The notes beneath the pieces were generated by a model. The model made no database searches, had not been told where the DNA came from, and saw nothing but the letters and a program-made list of their open reading frames with translations. Positions 14,703 through 25,715 of a stretch of 64,000 nt of DNA are shown one piece after another; within the stretch, counting starts at the first letter, position 1, and every line of letters begins with the position of its first letter. The position numbers and the translations under genes were made by a program. Location: positions 12,909,233-12,973,232 of the forward strand of contig NC_090184.1 in NCBI RefSeq assembly GCF_024679245.1, written 5' to 3'. This DNA comes from Pseudorasbora parva. Its lineage: Eukaryota; Chordata; Actinopteri; Cypriniformes; Gobionidae.

Positions 14703-15922
14703 ATATACGACAATTCACCATGACGTCACAACAGTAATAAACGCTCCTCCGGGTGGCAAAAGCCGAAGCATTCCAATGGCAACGCTAGTAAATTGCTTGG
14801 AATTCAGACATAGTTCACATGATTATTGAGGGACTTATTAATTAATTCAGGAGATAGCAATACTTGAAATGCCTAACCATGCTCCAGTTGATGTAGCGCT
14901 AGTCACCATAATTTTTAAATGAGCCTCAGCCTACCATTGAGTAGTTATTTTAGTGACTGTTGCTGTTTGACTTACAATATGTTAGGCTATCGTAGATGGT
15001 CTATTTCCCTGTTATCTAACTAAAAAAGGCTATTTTGGTTTTCTGTTGCTCTGTTGGGGTCGGATCAGATGGCACAGACGTGAGCTTCTGACGGTCAAAA
15101 TGATATAGCGTGCTGTAGACTAGCGCTATCCGCTAACGTTAGGCATTCACTCAAACTAAACTCGCGGTGATGATGAAACCACTGTACACGCATCAATCTT
15201 CCATCAGCCTACAATGTTTTGCTTTTCCTATTTCTTCCATTGACATTCGATCAGCAGCCTACATATAGAAGTTTGGTCTCTTCCTACTTTTACTACAGAC
15301 AGTGACTGGCAATGAGTTTGATCTTTAAAAGAGATCTAAAGTTTACTAATATTAGTCTTGAATTTCCCCAGCTGAAGATAATTATGCTTTGCTATGATTT
15401 TGTAGATGGACTGTTTTGAGAATACTTCTCTGTAGCGCCACTTTTGACGATGTCCACTCGCTTTAGCCTCCTCACCCACAGGTTTTGCTGGATATATTTA
15501 CTTTTTTCTGAAGGAAATCGATACAATCCTGCACCTTTTGCTGTTTATCTGACAGCATAACCCCAAACACAACACGTTTTCATCATAGTTTCAACTTTAA
15601 TCAACAACAATGTTCTTAACTATGTAAGGGTAACAGTAGACGGCTGGATCTCTTCAGTTTGTCAATAGAAGCCGCTCGCGTTCTGCCACCCGGAAGTATC
15701 CTGGTGCCGATTGTTTACAAACATTCTGAAATGGTCTATACTAATGTGCGCATCAGGTGTGAGATCCTGAGACACGGCGCTGATCCCCTTGACTGTCAAC
15801 GCAACTGTGGCAACATAGGAAAAAACGGTGCTACTGAGCTGCCTGATATAAATGTGATTATTTATTTTATTTTTTAAATTGTATTTGGCATGTAGGCTAT
15901 TTATTTCATTACGTCAAAAGGC

Positions 15923-15980
15923 TTCGCGGTCCGGATAGATGCATCTCGCGGTCCGGATAGATGCATCTCGCGGTCCGGAT
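15923..15980. repeat. Tandem repeat, unit about 23 bp
   Basis: Almost three copies of GCATCTCGCGGTCCGGATAG in a row, just inside the right end of the hAT element. The unit contains the GGTCCGGA word also found near the left end. Confidence 0.85.
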
Positions 15981-16020
15981 CCGGACCGAAGTTCGCCAGT
16001 TCGCAAGTTGGCGACCCCTG

Positions 16021-16631
16021 CTCTAGTTTCAGAGCTGAAAAGTTCCCTGCTAGTCAAAGAAAAGCTTTTATAGACGCCAGGCCCAGCAAACAATCTTGTG
16101 CTTCATTCTTACATCATAGCGCTATGAAACACACTTCTATAGCACGTTTAATCCAGTAGCCCCGCCCACCAACTCATGGAGGTGATCAGCTCGAGCTAGC
16201 TAGCCAACAACAATAAATATGCCAAGGAAGATAGCAAGATATTGCACTATTCCTGGTTGTGGAATAACACAGTCGCTGCATAAGCTTTCTTCGGATCCTA
16301 ATATTAGGAATGTGTGGTTGAACTTTATTTTTAATGAAGTTCCAGCTCATCAATATGGGGAAGACATATTCACTTCATTTCACTGCGGAATCATTTGTAA
16401 ACAAATCTCCGGTCGATGCTGGATTTGGATCTGACAGGAATGGTGCAACACACTTATGTGAGTAAAACGTGTTTTTATATGTAATAGTGCAGTGTTTTGT
16501 ATGCAGTGTTATAGATCATTTTGCTTATGTGTTTGAGTCCAGCGTGCTAAAGGTATGTTTCTGTTAGACACAGACACGTATGGACCAGGGCTAGCAAAGC
16601 CCAGCAGGCCGATGAATCTCATATTCCGTTC
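16021..16631 (+). mobile_element. Right part of the interrupted TTAA MITE, with THAP-like coding
   Basis: Continues the element starting at 13128. It begins with the second copy of the target duplication and contains the THAP-like reading frame at 16219-16430. Its own right end has been lost or overrun by the next element, which begins at 16632. Confidence 0.5.
16219..16434 (+). pseudogene. THAP-type zinc finger remnant in a repeat
   Basis: Encodes an N-terminal C2CH (THAP) finger-like sequence: MPRKIARYCTIPGCGITQSL, then HKLSSDPNIRNVWLNFIF. This matches the pattern C-x3-C, the SLHKLP-type loop and the invariant Trp. The last zinc pair (C-x2-H, usually CSLHF) is in another frame: after about 16375 a frame shift gives YSLHFTAESFVNKSPVDAGF, with Tyr where Cys is expected. 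The sequence shows one frameshift and one lost ligand, so it is decayed. THAP fingers are the DNA-binding part of P-element-type transposases and of host THAP proteins. Here the context (inside a repeat) favours a transposon origin. Confidence 0.65.
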
Positions 16632-17975
16632 TTAAAGGGTCATGAAACCCCCCTGCTGCAGCGGTGTTTTTTCACACCTTCGATTTGAAAAAGCTTGTTA
16701 AAAGGGGAGTGGTCGACTGTGAAAAGGTGGGATGGTATTGTGTGGAAAGAGGGAATGTTTGTATAAATAGGGGAGTGTCAGTAGGTGCATTAAGATTAGC
16801 GATACCAACAGCAGCAGTTACAGCGGATCTGAGACATGTTCTTGGTTCACGTTGGCATTGTTTAACCACAGAGAGATTAAATGAGGAATGAGTACAGCGA
16901 ATGAGAGAGCTATGAGTGGCGTGCAGCAGAGATCGCAAATCATTCAGCTCTTCAAAGTTCAAACCAGCATAATTCAGTGAGAAATGAAAATAAATGTTAT
17001 TCTGCATGACGAAATATTTTGCAAACGTGATAAAACTATATGTCCAAATATGCACGCTGTTTGGCAAGATGAACAACGCGCCGACGTGATAAGAGAACGT
17101 GAACCACCCAACATGCGATGTGATAGAGATGTGTAATTCTAGATCGGTGTAAAAGCGAAGAGGTTTGAGGCTATAGTCTCGACCGCGCATTGCCGTGACG
17201 ATCCGCGCTGTCTATCACTCGGCAGCTAAATCTATATTTGTCCAAATATGCAGCACACTGTTTCACTAAGAGCCCGAACACATGCGGTTTAGTGCATGGC
17301 TGTGACGACAAATAAAACGGAGAGGACGTGGCTTTAGTTCATTAGCCTACAGAGTACAGATTGGTTATTTTGCACTCCTGACATAGATAGTCAACGCTTG
17401 CAGGTTCGGCGTGCGATTCCTCAAGTGAATTTTACTTTACCGAGCCTTTGTAGCAAAGGCTTCCACAGACGGCGCCGGTTACAGCTCGCTCGGCGCCCTT
17501 TACGTTATTTCGTATCCGCACAACGCCTAGCTTTCCTCCGTGACTTTTCCGCACACTGCTTCCAAAACTTCCCCACCATATCTCTACAATAATGATGGAA
17601 GACGAGCCTGACAGAAGTGACTGTCTCATGCATATTAACTAAATTATCTTGTATGCATACTACAGCGCAGGGATTGGACTGAATGAGCTTTATGTCATGA
17701 ATATATATCGAGAATCGCTCGGAGCGGTCGACGTCAGCATGTGCCCAGCAGCCCATACTTGGGCCGAAAAGGCCGTGCCGACGTCAGCATTTGTGACGTT
17801 GCTCCGACTAAGCTTTTCAAACCGGAAGACAGAAATCGCTCTGAAAAATGCAAAAATAACTATTTTCACATATGCATACCATTAATGAGTACCCTTAGTG
17901 TTTTCAATGATGTGCAGCCCATACATATCTGTTTACATCTCAAAAAAAGTGTTTTGGGGTTTCATGACCCTTTAA
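16632..17975. mobile_element. TTAA-flanked element, 1.34 kb (AAGGGTCATGAAACCCC ends)
   Basis: Left end TTAAAGGGTCATGAAACCCC; right end GGGGTTTCATGACCCTTTAA, perfect inverted ends with TTAA on both sides. The interior is GC-richer than the surrounding intron. It holds an open frame of 172 codons on the minus strand (16672-17190) that resembles nothing I know. No transposase motif recognised. Confidence 0.8.
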
Positions 17976-18729
17976 CCCTCTAGACGCCACGGTCGAGTTT
18001 ATTTGACAAGATGCATCACTCAATAAAATGGCCATTTTTTTTCAAATAGGGTGTCAAATTTCATTCAACCTCCCCTCCACTAGATGGTAGACATGTCATA
18101 CTTCATCCCTGACTCATACAAACATCATGATTCTATACAAAATCGACGAGCAAGAGCGCATTGAATCAGTGTAAACAAAAGCGGAGTTGACGTGCGAGTG
18201 AGCTGTTTTATCAGAGCATTGTCAACGTAAGCAAGTATTTGCATTAGATTATTATTACTATTATTATTTTATAATGGCATCAATAAAGCTGACCCGCAAT
18301 GAAGTGTTGGGTCTTCTATTCGCGTACCCTGATTCTGAAGGGAAATATGAGATCACAGTGATTCTGAAAGTTAAACTAACCCTAACGTTACACTAAGCAC
18401 AAACGGTGGATCATTTGCCCAATGTAGAGGGTCCATTGCCCAATGTCAGTGGTGGGAACAATGTATTCCGGGGTCGGAGTGTTCATCGTGAAGTTAGCAG
18501 GTGTGTTAGTGTTGGGAACGAGGCGGCCTCAGGAGATTTTTGCCGCGCTCACCATGAAGCACCTAACCGGTGAAGCACCTAACCGTCTAACCGCGCGCCT
18601 CTCCGCGAACGCGGCGACAGTATTGTGGTGGAGACTTTATCTAACAACATGCTACGTGGGGGAAACGTGGAGGCAGGTTGGAGAGTCAAAATGATAATGA
18701 CAGTGGTTGTGGTTGTGCACACTCGGTGC
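17976..18729. other. adam9 intron 3 sequence, unclassified repeats
   Basis: Contains CpG-bearing stretches that look repeat-derived, but I could not define their ends. No exon seen. Confidence 0.4.
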
Positions 18730-18927
18730 GTATGCGCATGGTTGGCCTTATGTTGAGAAGCACTTATTTTTCCATGGTGTTTTTGTTTCACGAGATTTGC
18801 ATAAGAAGTATAGGAGGCCATGGTGTTTGAGACTCACTGTATGTGATGTCCAATTGTCCATGTACTGAACTCTTATTATTTCACTATGGCAAGGGTAATT
18901 CATTTTTTCATTCCAGGGCACCTTTAA
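18730..18927. mobile_element. Right part of a TTAA MITE (GGGCACCTTTAA end)
   Basis: Shares a long, clear similarity with the right part of the element at 38423-39326 (for example ATAAGAAGTATAGGAGGC and TGTTTGAGACTCAC) and ends CCAGGGCACCTTTAA. Its left end is not preserved. Confidence 0.7.
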
Positions 18928-19438
18928 GTAACATTTCTAAATGATTTAGTTTATAGCACCTGATGAATTTAATATTATTAGTGGAATGTGCTTTTTTTAA
19001 TTTAAGTTTTAAAAGGGGAATAAATTAGAGTAAATGGAAATGACCTGTTTATATTTGACTTTGAGTTATGTTATACAATTAATAAACTACTTGCTGCTAG
19101 CATGAGTAGAAACCAACTGTTATTGCACTAGCATTAACAATATACTTCTGTAAAATGGTAATGGTCAAAACTTCAACATAACAGAAATTCTTTCAAATGT
19201 CAAACACAACTAACATTAAACATTAACAGATGTTTCCCTTCACTCAAAAAACACTTAATTTCATTATTAACTCTTCATTTCCAGCCATATGCAAAGCATG
19301 CTTGGAACTAACAATGTTGTCTCTAAATAAAACTGCATAATTAAGCCAATTCTCTTAAAATAAATAGGTAACCTTATTTTCTTAAATTTGATCAGACTCA
19401 AGATTCCTTACATTTCCCTAAAAAATTGTAAAATATAT
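18928..19438. other. adam9 intron 3 sequence, no gene seen
   Basis: AT-rich DNA without recognisable features. Confidence 0.5.
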
Positions 19439-19809
19439 TGTGGCGAGGGGGGCGTGGTTTAGCGAGGTCTGTGACGAGAGAGAGTGTCGGAGGACGAGCG
19501 GCACGTAAGTAAATCAGGGGCAAACAATGAACACCTGTCTCATTTCAGTAATCGGCGTGGAGAGACAGGTTATAAGCCACGCAGGAGATGAGGACCGGAG
19601 AGAGAGAAGCTGGGACTCGGGCTGAGAGAGAAGTAGAGAGGAACTGCTAAAACCAAACCGGAGAGACTTTAAAAGAGAGACTGAGTAATACAGTGCGAAG
19701 TGCACACCGTCTAAGTACCTGAGTTATTTGAATAAATAAACAACCTTGAGTTCCAGCCAGCCGATCCCTGCTGTCTTCTTCCTCACCCACATACATGAAC
19801 ATTGTTACA
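19439..19809 (+). mobile_element. Probable solo LTR
   Basis: A 371-bp block beginning TGTGGCGAGGGGGGCGTGG and ending ATTGTTACA, so it has the TG...CA borders of an LTR. Inside there is a TATA-like motif (GGTTATAAGCC at about 19568) and an AATAAA polyadenylation signal (about 19733) in the order promoter then poly(A). The flanking 5-mers are TATAT and TACAT, one mismatch from a 5-bp target duplication. No internal retroelement region is next to it, hence solo. The retroelement family is not determined. Confidence 0.6.
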
Positions 19810-20125
19810 TACATCTCTTGGTTTTATTAGTGAAATGTTCTCAATATTTTCTATACAACACTGAACCACAATTTTATTTAAAAAATGTTGTTCTAAAATA
19901 TAGATAATGGTCAAATTCTTGAAATAAATTACCTCCTCAATGTTGTTTAATTTGTTTAGTTACAATGTTATTTTTATTTCAAAGAAAGAAAATAACACAA
20001 AGTCATTGTAAATGCAGTTATCATTTTTTCCAGAGCAACACTGTTGCATCTAATTCTCAGTAGCTTCTCAAATGTTTTATCATTGAGTCTGCACCGTTCT
20101 GCTCTGAAGATCTTTCCTGCAACAC
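19810..20125. other. adam9 intron 3 sequence, no gene seen
   Basis: AT-rich DNA between the LTR and the next TTAA element. Nothing recognised. Confidence 0.5.
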
Positions 20126-21541
20126 TTAAAGGGGTCATATAATGGCATTTTTGTACAAGTTTATATGATTATTTAGTTTCTAAATGAAAACTTTGTAATA
20201 TACATTAATAAAAAATTCTCATTAGTATTGTAAGAAAACACTCATTTTACCTGGTCAAAAACAGCTCTGTTTTCAGCAAGCTGTTCTCGTGCATACGGCC
20301 TTAAATGCTAATGAGCTTTGCTCACCCAGCCCCTCTATTCTGTGGGGCGCTTTCACACACGCACGCACACGCACACGCACGCACACACACGCACGCACAC
20401 GCACGCACACGCACGCACGCACACGCACGCACGCACACACGCACGCACACACGCACGCACGCACGCACGCACACAAACACGCACACACACACACACACAC
20501 ACACGGAGTGTCACCGTTGACAACAGTAGAGCCGAAAGAATGGCCACGCGAGTCTCTGAGAAGATCTGTGCAACTTTAGCAATATGAATCGGTGTCTGAC
20601 AACAGCTTCAACGAAATGCGACAATTAAGGCTAAACAGGACGTTTCTGAATGGTTGGTTAACGTAATGTCACTGTCTTAATGAACAGGCAGGGTAACGTT
20701 AGCGATGAATGCTATGTGTTTACTGATGTTTACATTAGTTGATTGACAGATTGATGTTACAGCTAATACCAATAAAAACGTTTTTTCTGTAAATGTCGGC
20801 TTGTCAGTGATACTTAACGTTATCAATGCAGTGTAATAACTGTTACAACCCGATTTATTTATTTTCTGACTGTAATTTATAAACCATCTACATAATTAAG
20901 CTTATGTTAGTTACCACGTCCACATTAACTTTAAAACAAGCGTACACAGTTTGTAATAACAAAACCATAACGGGTTGTTCATTATAAACGTGCGATTATG
21001 AATTATATTGAGAACGTCATACAGAAAGCATGCCGTAATGTAACTTACCCACTTTAGCCGCATTCATGGTGAAACGTGTACGCGTTTCAAACTACTCACT
21101 GGTGAGAAATGCTTCACGGTTCGCGCAGACATCAAAACATTGACGAAAACAAAACTCAGCCACTGCGACTTGAGCGGTTTGGATTTAGGAACATCAGAAT
21201 GACTGCTGTGTTCATTATTACACCCAAGATCAAAACACTACAATCGCTTAAACACCTTTCTGCTCCAGCCTATTCACAATGGCAGACTGTGACAGAGCTC
21301 GCTCAGGGCGGGTCTGAGATGAAACTGCTTGTCAATCAACAGTCGTGGGAGGGGTGTCGAGCCGTGTGACGTCACACGGCCGAACGGCTCGATTTGAGAC
21401 AGGGGAAAACATATAAGGAGATAAAAAAAAACACTTGATGGATTTTTATCATTACAGGATGGTTGTGTACAGGCACTGCCAACACACATTTCCATTCAAT
21501 CAGCTTGTAAAAGTGCATGTACCATTATATGACCCCTTTAA
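20126..21541. mobile_element. TTAA-flanked element, 1.4 kb (AAGGGGTCATATAATGG ends)
   Basis: Left end TTAAAGGGGTCATATAATGG; right end CCATTATATGACCCCTTTAA, 20-bp perfect inverted ends including TTAA. The interior carries the CACG/CACA microsatellite (20355-20505) and short non-homologous ORFs. No transposase recognised. Confidence 0.8.
20355..20505. repeat. (CACG)/(CACA)n microsatellite
   Basis: About 150 bp of mixed CACG and CACA tetramers. All five ORFs predicted across it on both strands are repeat-encoded (Thr-His, Cys-Val) and not genes. Confidence 0.97.
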
Positions 21542-22369
21542 GATTCTCTCAACAGGTGCAGAGGACTGCTATGGCAAGATGGACATGTATATGAATTTCT
21601 TTGAAATTGTATTGAATTTTAATACTGCTTCCTTTAATTCAAATTCGAATTGTAATTCTAGATCCTGTTTTTGACATCAATTCAAATTCGATTCAAATTC
21701 AAGAATTGAACTGGAATTCAGGAGTCATTCTCAATTCAATTCTGAATTGTGCACAAGCTTGATAGACGTTTTCTTTAAAGTAACAAACTGTGTTGATTTT
21801 AAATGGGGGGGGGGGGTAAATATATTTCATTGTCTAGAGATTACTTTGAAAATTATAATTAATAGAAAAACATATTTGGTTTTCTTTAAAAGTAATTGTG
21901 TTGATACTAAAGCATTTTCCCATCCCTCCTGGTATCATTTGATTTAATCAGATGACCATGTCACATGACAAACTGATCACACCAAAAAAGGAATCTCAGT
22001 TTGTTAAGATCCCACACCCTTATGCAGGTTTGTTAGTCACAACATGTTGGTTTGGTTTATAACTATTTTTGAATAATTTAAGATAAGGCTTTCTAGATCT
22101 CTTAATCTTGATTGCCTTGGCTTTATATGCAGTTCACTGAACATAGTAACCTAGGTTTATGTTGACACAGTGTTTCTCAACTTTGGAGGCACACCAACAG
22201 TACTCATTTTCAAACTCTTCAAACTATAAAGGAGACCCCCAAAATGTGAACTATTGGTGTGCCTTCGGGAACAGGGTCGGGAAACACGGTGTTAACCCAA
22301 GATAACTTTGGTAAACCATTGGAAAAAAAAAATACTTTCAGTATTAAAGACAGAAGGAAAAATTCTTAC
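21542..22369. other. adam9 intron 3 sequence, no gene seen
   Basis: AT-rich intronic DNA, with a degenerate TTCAAATTC-type simple sequence around 21640-21720 and a short G run near 21806-21816. Confidence 0.5.
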
Positions 22370-22428
22370 TCATTTCTCTCCAGAATGATGACATGTTCTT
22401 TTCCTTGAGTTTGGATTATGTATGACAC
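22370..22428 (-). CDS. adam9: adam9 exon 3 (prodomain)
   Basis: Minus-strand exon of 59 nt with acceptor TTTTTTCCTAAG and donor GTAAGA. It encodes VSYIIQTQGKEHVIILERN and the first two bases of a Glu codon. This is the start of the ADAM prodomain beta-strand region; human ADAM9 is closely similar here (VSYVIQAEGKEH), from memory of the family. It starts in phase 0 after exon 2 and leaves phase 2 for exon 4. Its neighbours are 9.0 kb (exon 2) and 14.2 kb (exon 4) away, so the introns are long for a fish gene and full of mobile DNA. Confidence 0.92.
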
Positions 22429-24299
22429 CTTAGGAAAAAAAAGAGGAAAAAATTACAGAAACCATCACCTCACTTCTCTTTTACAGGTAAAAAAAACAAA
22501 ACAAGCAGCACAGAGATGCAATACAATTAGTCTAGAATAATTTTTTATTAAATATATGTAATAAGTGACGTGCATTTTTGTAAGTATACTGACCTAATTC
22601 ACTAATAAAGCATAACACATCTAGCATTGCATTTTCTGCTACAGTTGTTGCCCACTGAAGTGCCTCAAAACGTGCAGAATTATTTAATTTAATGTGTTGA
22701 CGTAATTTCCCCTGAAACAGGAAGACAGGATGGGACGCAAGCAGCTCCTCCCCTTTTTAAAACAGCCAATTGCAATTTGTTTCAATCAGAGTTTGTCTAG
22801 AGCCTTTCAGCTTGGTAAAACCGCAGTTTCCTCCTAATCTCTAACCTTTTCTCATCATAATCTCCTCCATATTGCTTTGAATGAAATACAGCATTCTAGG
22901 CAGATTTCAAATGGGTCCGATACATTTTTATTCACTGTGCTCTTATGTTATTCCCTATACCCTATATAGTGCATTATATGCCACAGACTTGTTCCCTTGA
23001 AAACAAGTGACCGATTTCAGCCACCGCACCTATTTAGGGGGCAGGCTGGAGGACACCCGATTCTAGACAGCATTTGATTGGACAGAAGATGTAATTAGTC
23101 TGTGGTGATGTCATAAAAATCTGTGCTTCATTTTAGCAGATTGAACGTTTTTTAATACTTATCGCCTAAATTGTCATTGTTTTGGAACACACTAACTTAT
23201 TCATAACCTTAAGGCTAACAAATTCATACTAAAAGTTAAATAATGTACTAAAAGTACATACTAAAAGTTAAATAATGTAAATTTTGATTTCAGGGGCCCT
23301 TTAAATTGTGTACATACATGAAATTAATCAGGTCAGAAAGAGACAGAAAAATGTGCCAAAATTTGATGCTGCTAGGGTGCGTCTAGATTTCTAGGCTACC
23401 GTTTTCTTACATTTTGCTATAAACTATAAATCAATGTTCAAAAAATGCTGGGAAATAATTGAACTTCACGTGACCCTACAAGAGTGATTCCTGATAGGCT
23501 GTCTGCAAAAACCCAAAGAAATAAAAATCATCCACTGACTTTCAAAGCTGCTACAGAAAGGAATTTGGATAGAAATGTAGAGGAGTAAAAAGTATGATAT
23601 TTGTCTTTCAAATGTAGTGAAGTTAAAGTAATAAGTTAATACTCAAGTAAAGTACAGATACTCAAAAAGTGTACTTAAGTACAGTACTAAAATAAATGTA
23701 CTTATTTACTGTCCACCTCTGGCTTTAAAGAACATTTTTTGTCTTGCTTTAAACCCTGTGATATTATGGAAAGAGATATTATGAGAAAACAGGACTTTCC
23801 ACACACTTTTGAACAGCAAGTTTTTATAGAGTTACTTTATGGAAAATGCTAAACCACCTCCTAAATAGTCACAAACAGTGTTGTTATTGTTAATTGAAAC
23901 CAAAGTGACATAAAACTGAAATATATCAAATATAATATAAATAGATCAAAATAAAAAATAAAAATCTAAATGTTGCATTGGCAAATAACCTAAATAAAAT
24001 GGTTTCAAAATGGTTCTCGTTAGGGGTGTAACCATAGACTGTTAAAAAAAAAAGTATGGACGTAGCATCCATGATGTCACCCACAGGAATCCGATAAGCG
24101 GTTCTGAAGCGTAAAGTAGAGATGAGCTGGTCATCTTGGCAATCTTATCATCTCATTTCAAGCCAAATAACAGAAAAGGCTTGGGTGAGGCAATGACTAT
24201 AGACAGCGGATAAATGGCTATCCATCTGCCACTCAAAGTAACCATGCCCTTAATTGGTCAGAACTTTAAGGCTTTATATAATGTAAACGAATGAGTATA
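22429..24299. other. adam9 intron 2 sequence with repeat fragments
   Basis: Mostly AT-rich DNA. About 22640-23304 looks repeat-derived and ends GGGGCCCTTTAA, the right end of another TTAA-type family whose left end I could not place. Near 24026-24130 there is a segment starting GGGGTGTAACCATAGACTG that looks like a repeat end. No exon seen. Confidence 0.45.
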
Positions 24300-25715
24300 A
24301 AAAAAATTAGGGCTGAAAGTAGGGACTTTGAATGTTGGTACAATGACAGGTAAAGGCAGAGAACTGGTGGATATGATGCAGAGGAGGGAAGTTGACATTC
24401 TGTGTGTCCAAGAGACCAGGTGGAAAGGGAGTAAGGCTAGAAGCATTGGAGCAGGGTTTAAACTGTTTTATAATAGTGTGGACAGGAAGAAAACTGGAGT
24501 TGCAGTGATCCTGAATGAGGAGTTTGTGTAGAATGTTCTGGAGGTAAAGAGAGTGTCAGACAGGTTGATGAGTCTGAAGCTGGATATTGAAGGTGTGATG
24601 TTGAATATTGTTAGTGCCTATGCTCCACAAGTAGGTTGTAAGCAAGATGAGAAAGACAAAATTCTGGAGCGAGTTGGAGGAAGTGATGCAGACTGTTCCC
24701 AGAGGTGAGAGGGTAGTGATAGGGGCAGATTTGAATGGACATGTTGGGGACGGGAGTAGTGGGGACGAGGAAGTGATGGGCAGGTTTGGTCTTCAGGAAA
24801 GGAACCCAGAAGGACAGAGGTTGGTAGACTTTGCTAAAAGTATGGAGATGGCTGTGGTGAACACGTACTTTTAGAAGAGGCAGGAACACAGGGCGACATA
24901 TAAGAGTGGTGGCAGGAGCACACAAGTGGACTATATTTTATGTAGACGCTGTAATCTGATGGAAATTAGTGATTGTAAAGTAGTGGTAGGTGAGAGTGTA
25001 GCTAGACGGCATAGGATGGTGGTGTGTAAGATGACTCTGGTGGTGAGGAAGATGAAGAGAGTAAAGGCAGAGCAGAAAACAAAGTGGTGGAAGTTGGAAA
25101 AGGAAGAGTGCTGTGTGTTTTTCAGGGAGGAGTTGAGACAAACTTTAGGTGGTCAAGAAGGGCAGATGACTGGACTACTACAGCCAAAGTGATCAGGGAG
25201 ACAGGTAGAAAGGTGCTAGATGTGTCATCTGGAACGAGGAAAGAAGACAAGGTTAGCTAGGAAGAAGTGGGACAGTGAGAGGACAGAGGAAAGTAGAAGA
25301 GAATATAGGGTGATGCAGCGTGAGGTTAAGATAGAGGTGGCAAAGGCCAAACAGAAAGCGTATGAGGACATGTATGCAATGTTAGATAGTAAGGAAGGTG
25401 AGAGGGATGTGTATCGGTAGAAAGTATTAGCAAGGGTGAAGTTAGGAGAGCTTTGAAGAGGATGAAGAGAGGAAAGGCAGTTGGTCCTGATGACATACCA
25501 GTGGAGGTATGGAAGTGTCTAGGAGAAATGGCAGTAGAGTTTTTAACTAGGTTGTTCAACAAGGTTTTAGAGAGTGAGAGGATTCCTGAAGAATGGAGAA
25601 GTGTTTTGGTGCCAATTTTTAAGAACAAGGGAGATGTGCAGAGTTGTGGAAACTACAGAGGTATCACGCTGATGAGCCATACAATGAAGTTGTGGGAAAG
25701 AGTATTGGAAGCAAG

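Larger units (their letters stand above)
13215..16020. mobile_element. hAT element, non-autonomous, with 8-bp TSD
   Basis: Terminal inverted repeats CAGGGGTC(N)CAAC: the left end starts CAGGGGTCTTCAACT and the right end closes GTTGGCGACCCCTG. Both sides carry the identical 8-mer CTCTAGTT (13207-13214 and 16021-16028), the exact target duplication size of hAT elements. Both ends also hold GGTCCGG words. I see no transposase frame in its 2.8 kb. The interior contains inverted repeats (14534-14702, and 14470-14530 against 15738-15790) and a short tandem repeat at 15923-15980. Confidence 0.88.

Noticed and set aside
20273..20587. Cluster of ORFs on both strands around 20.3-20.6 kb
   Set aside because: All are encoded by the CACG/CACA microsatellite and have Thr-His, Ala-Arg or Cys-Val repeat proteins.
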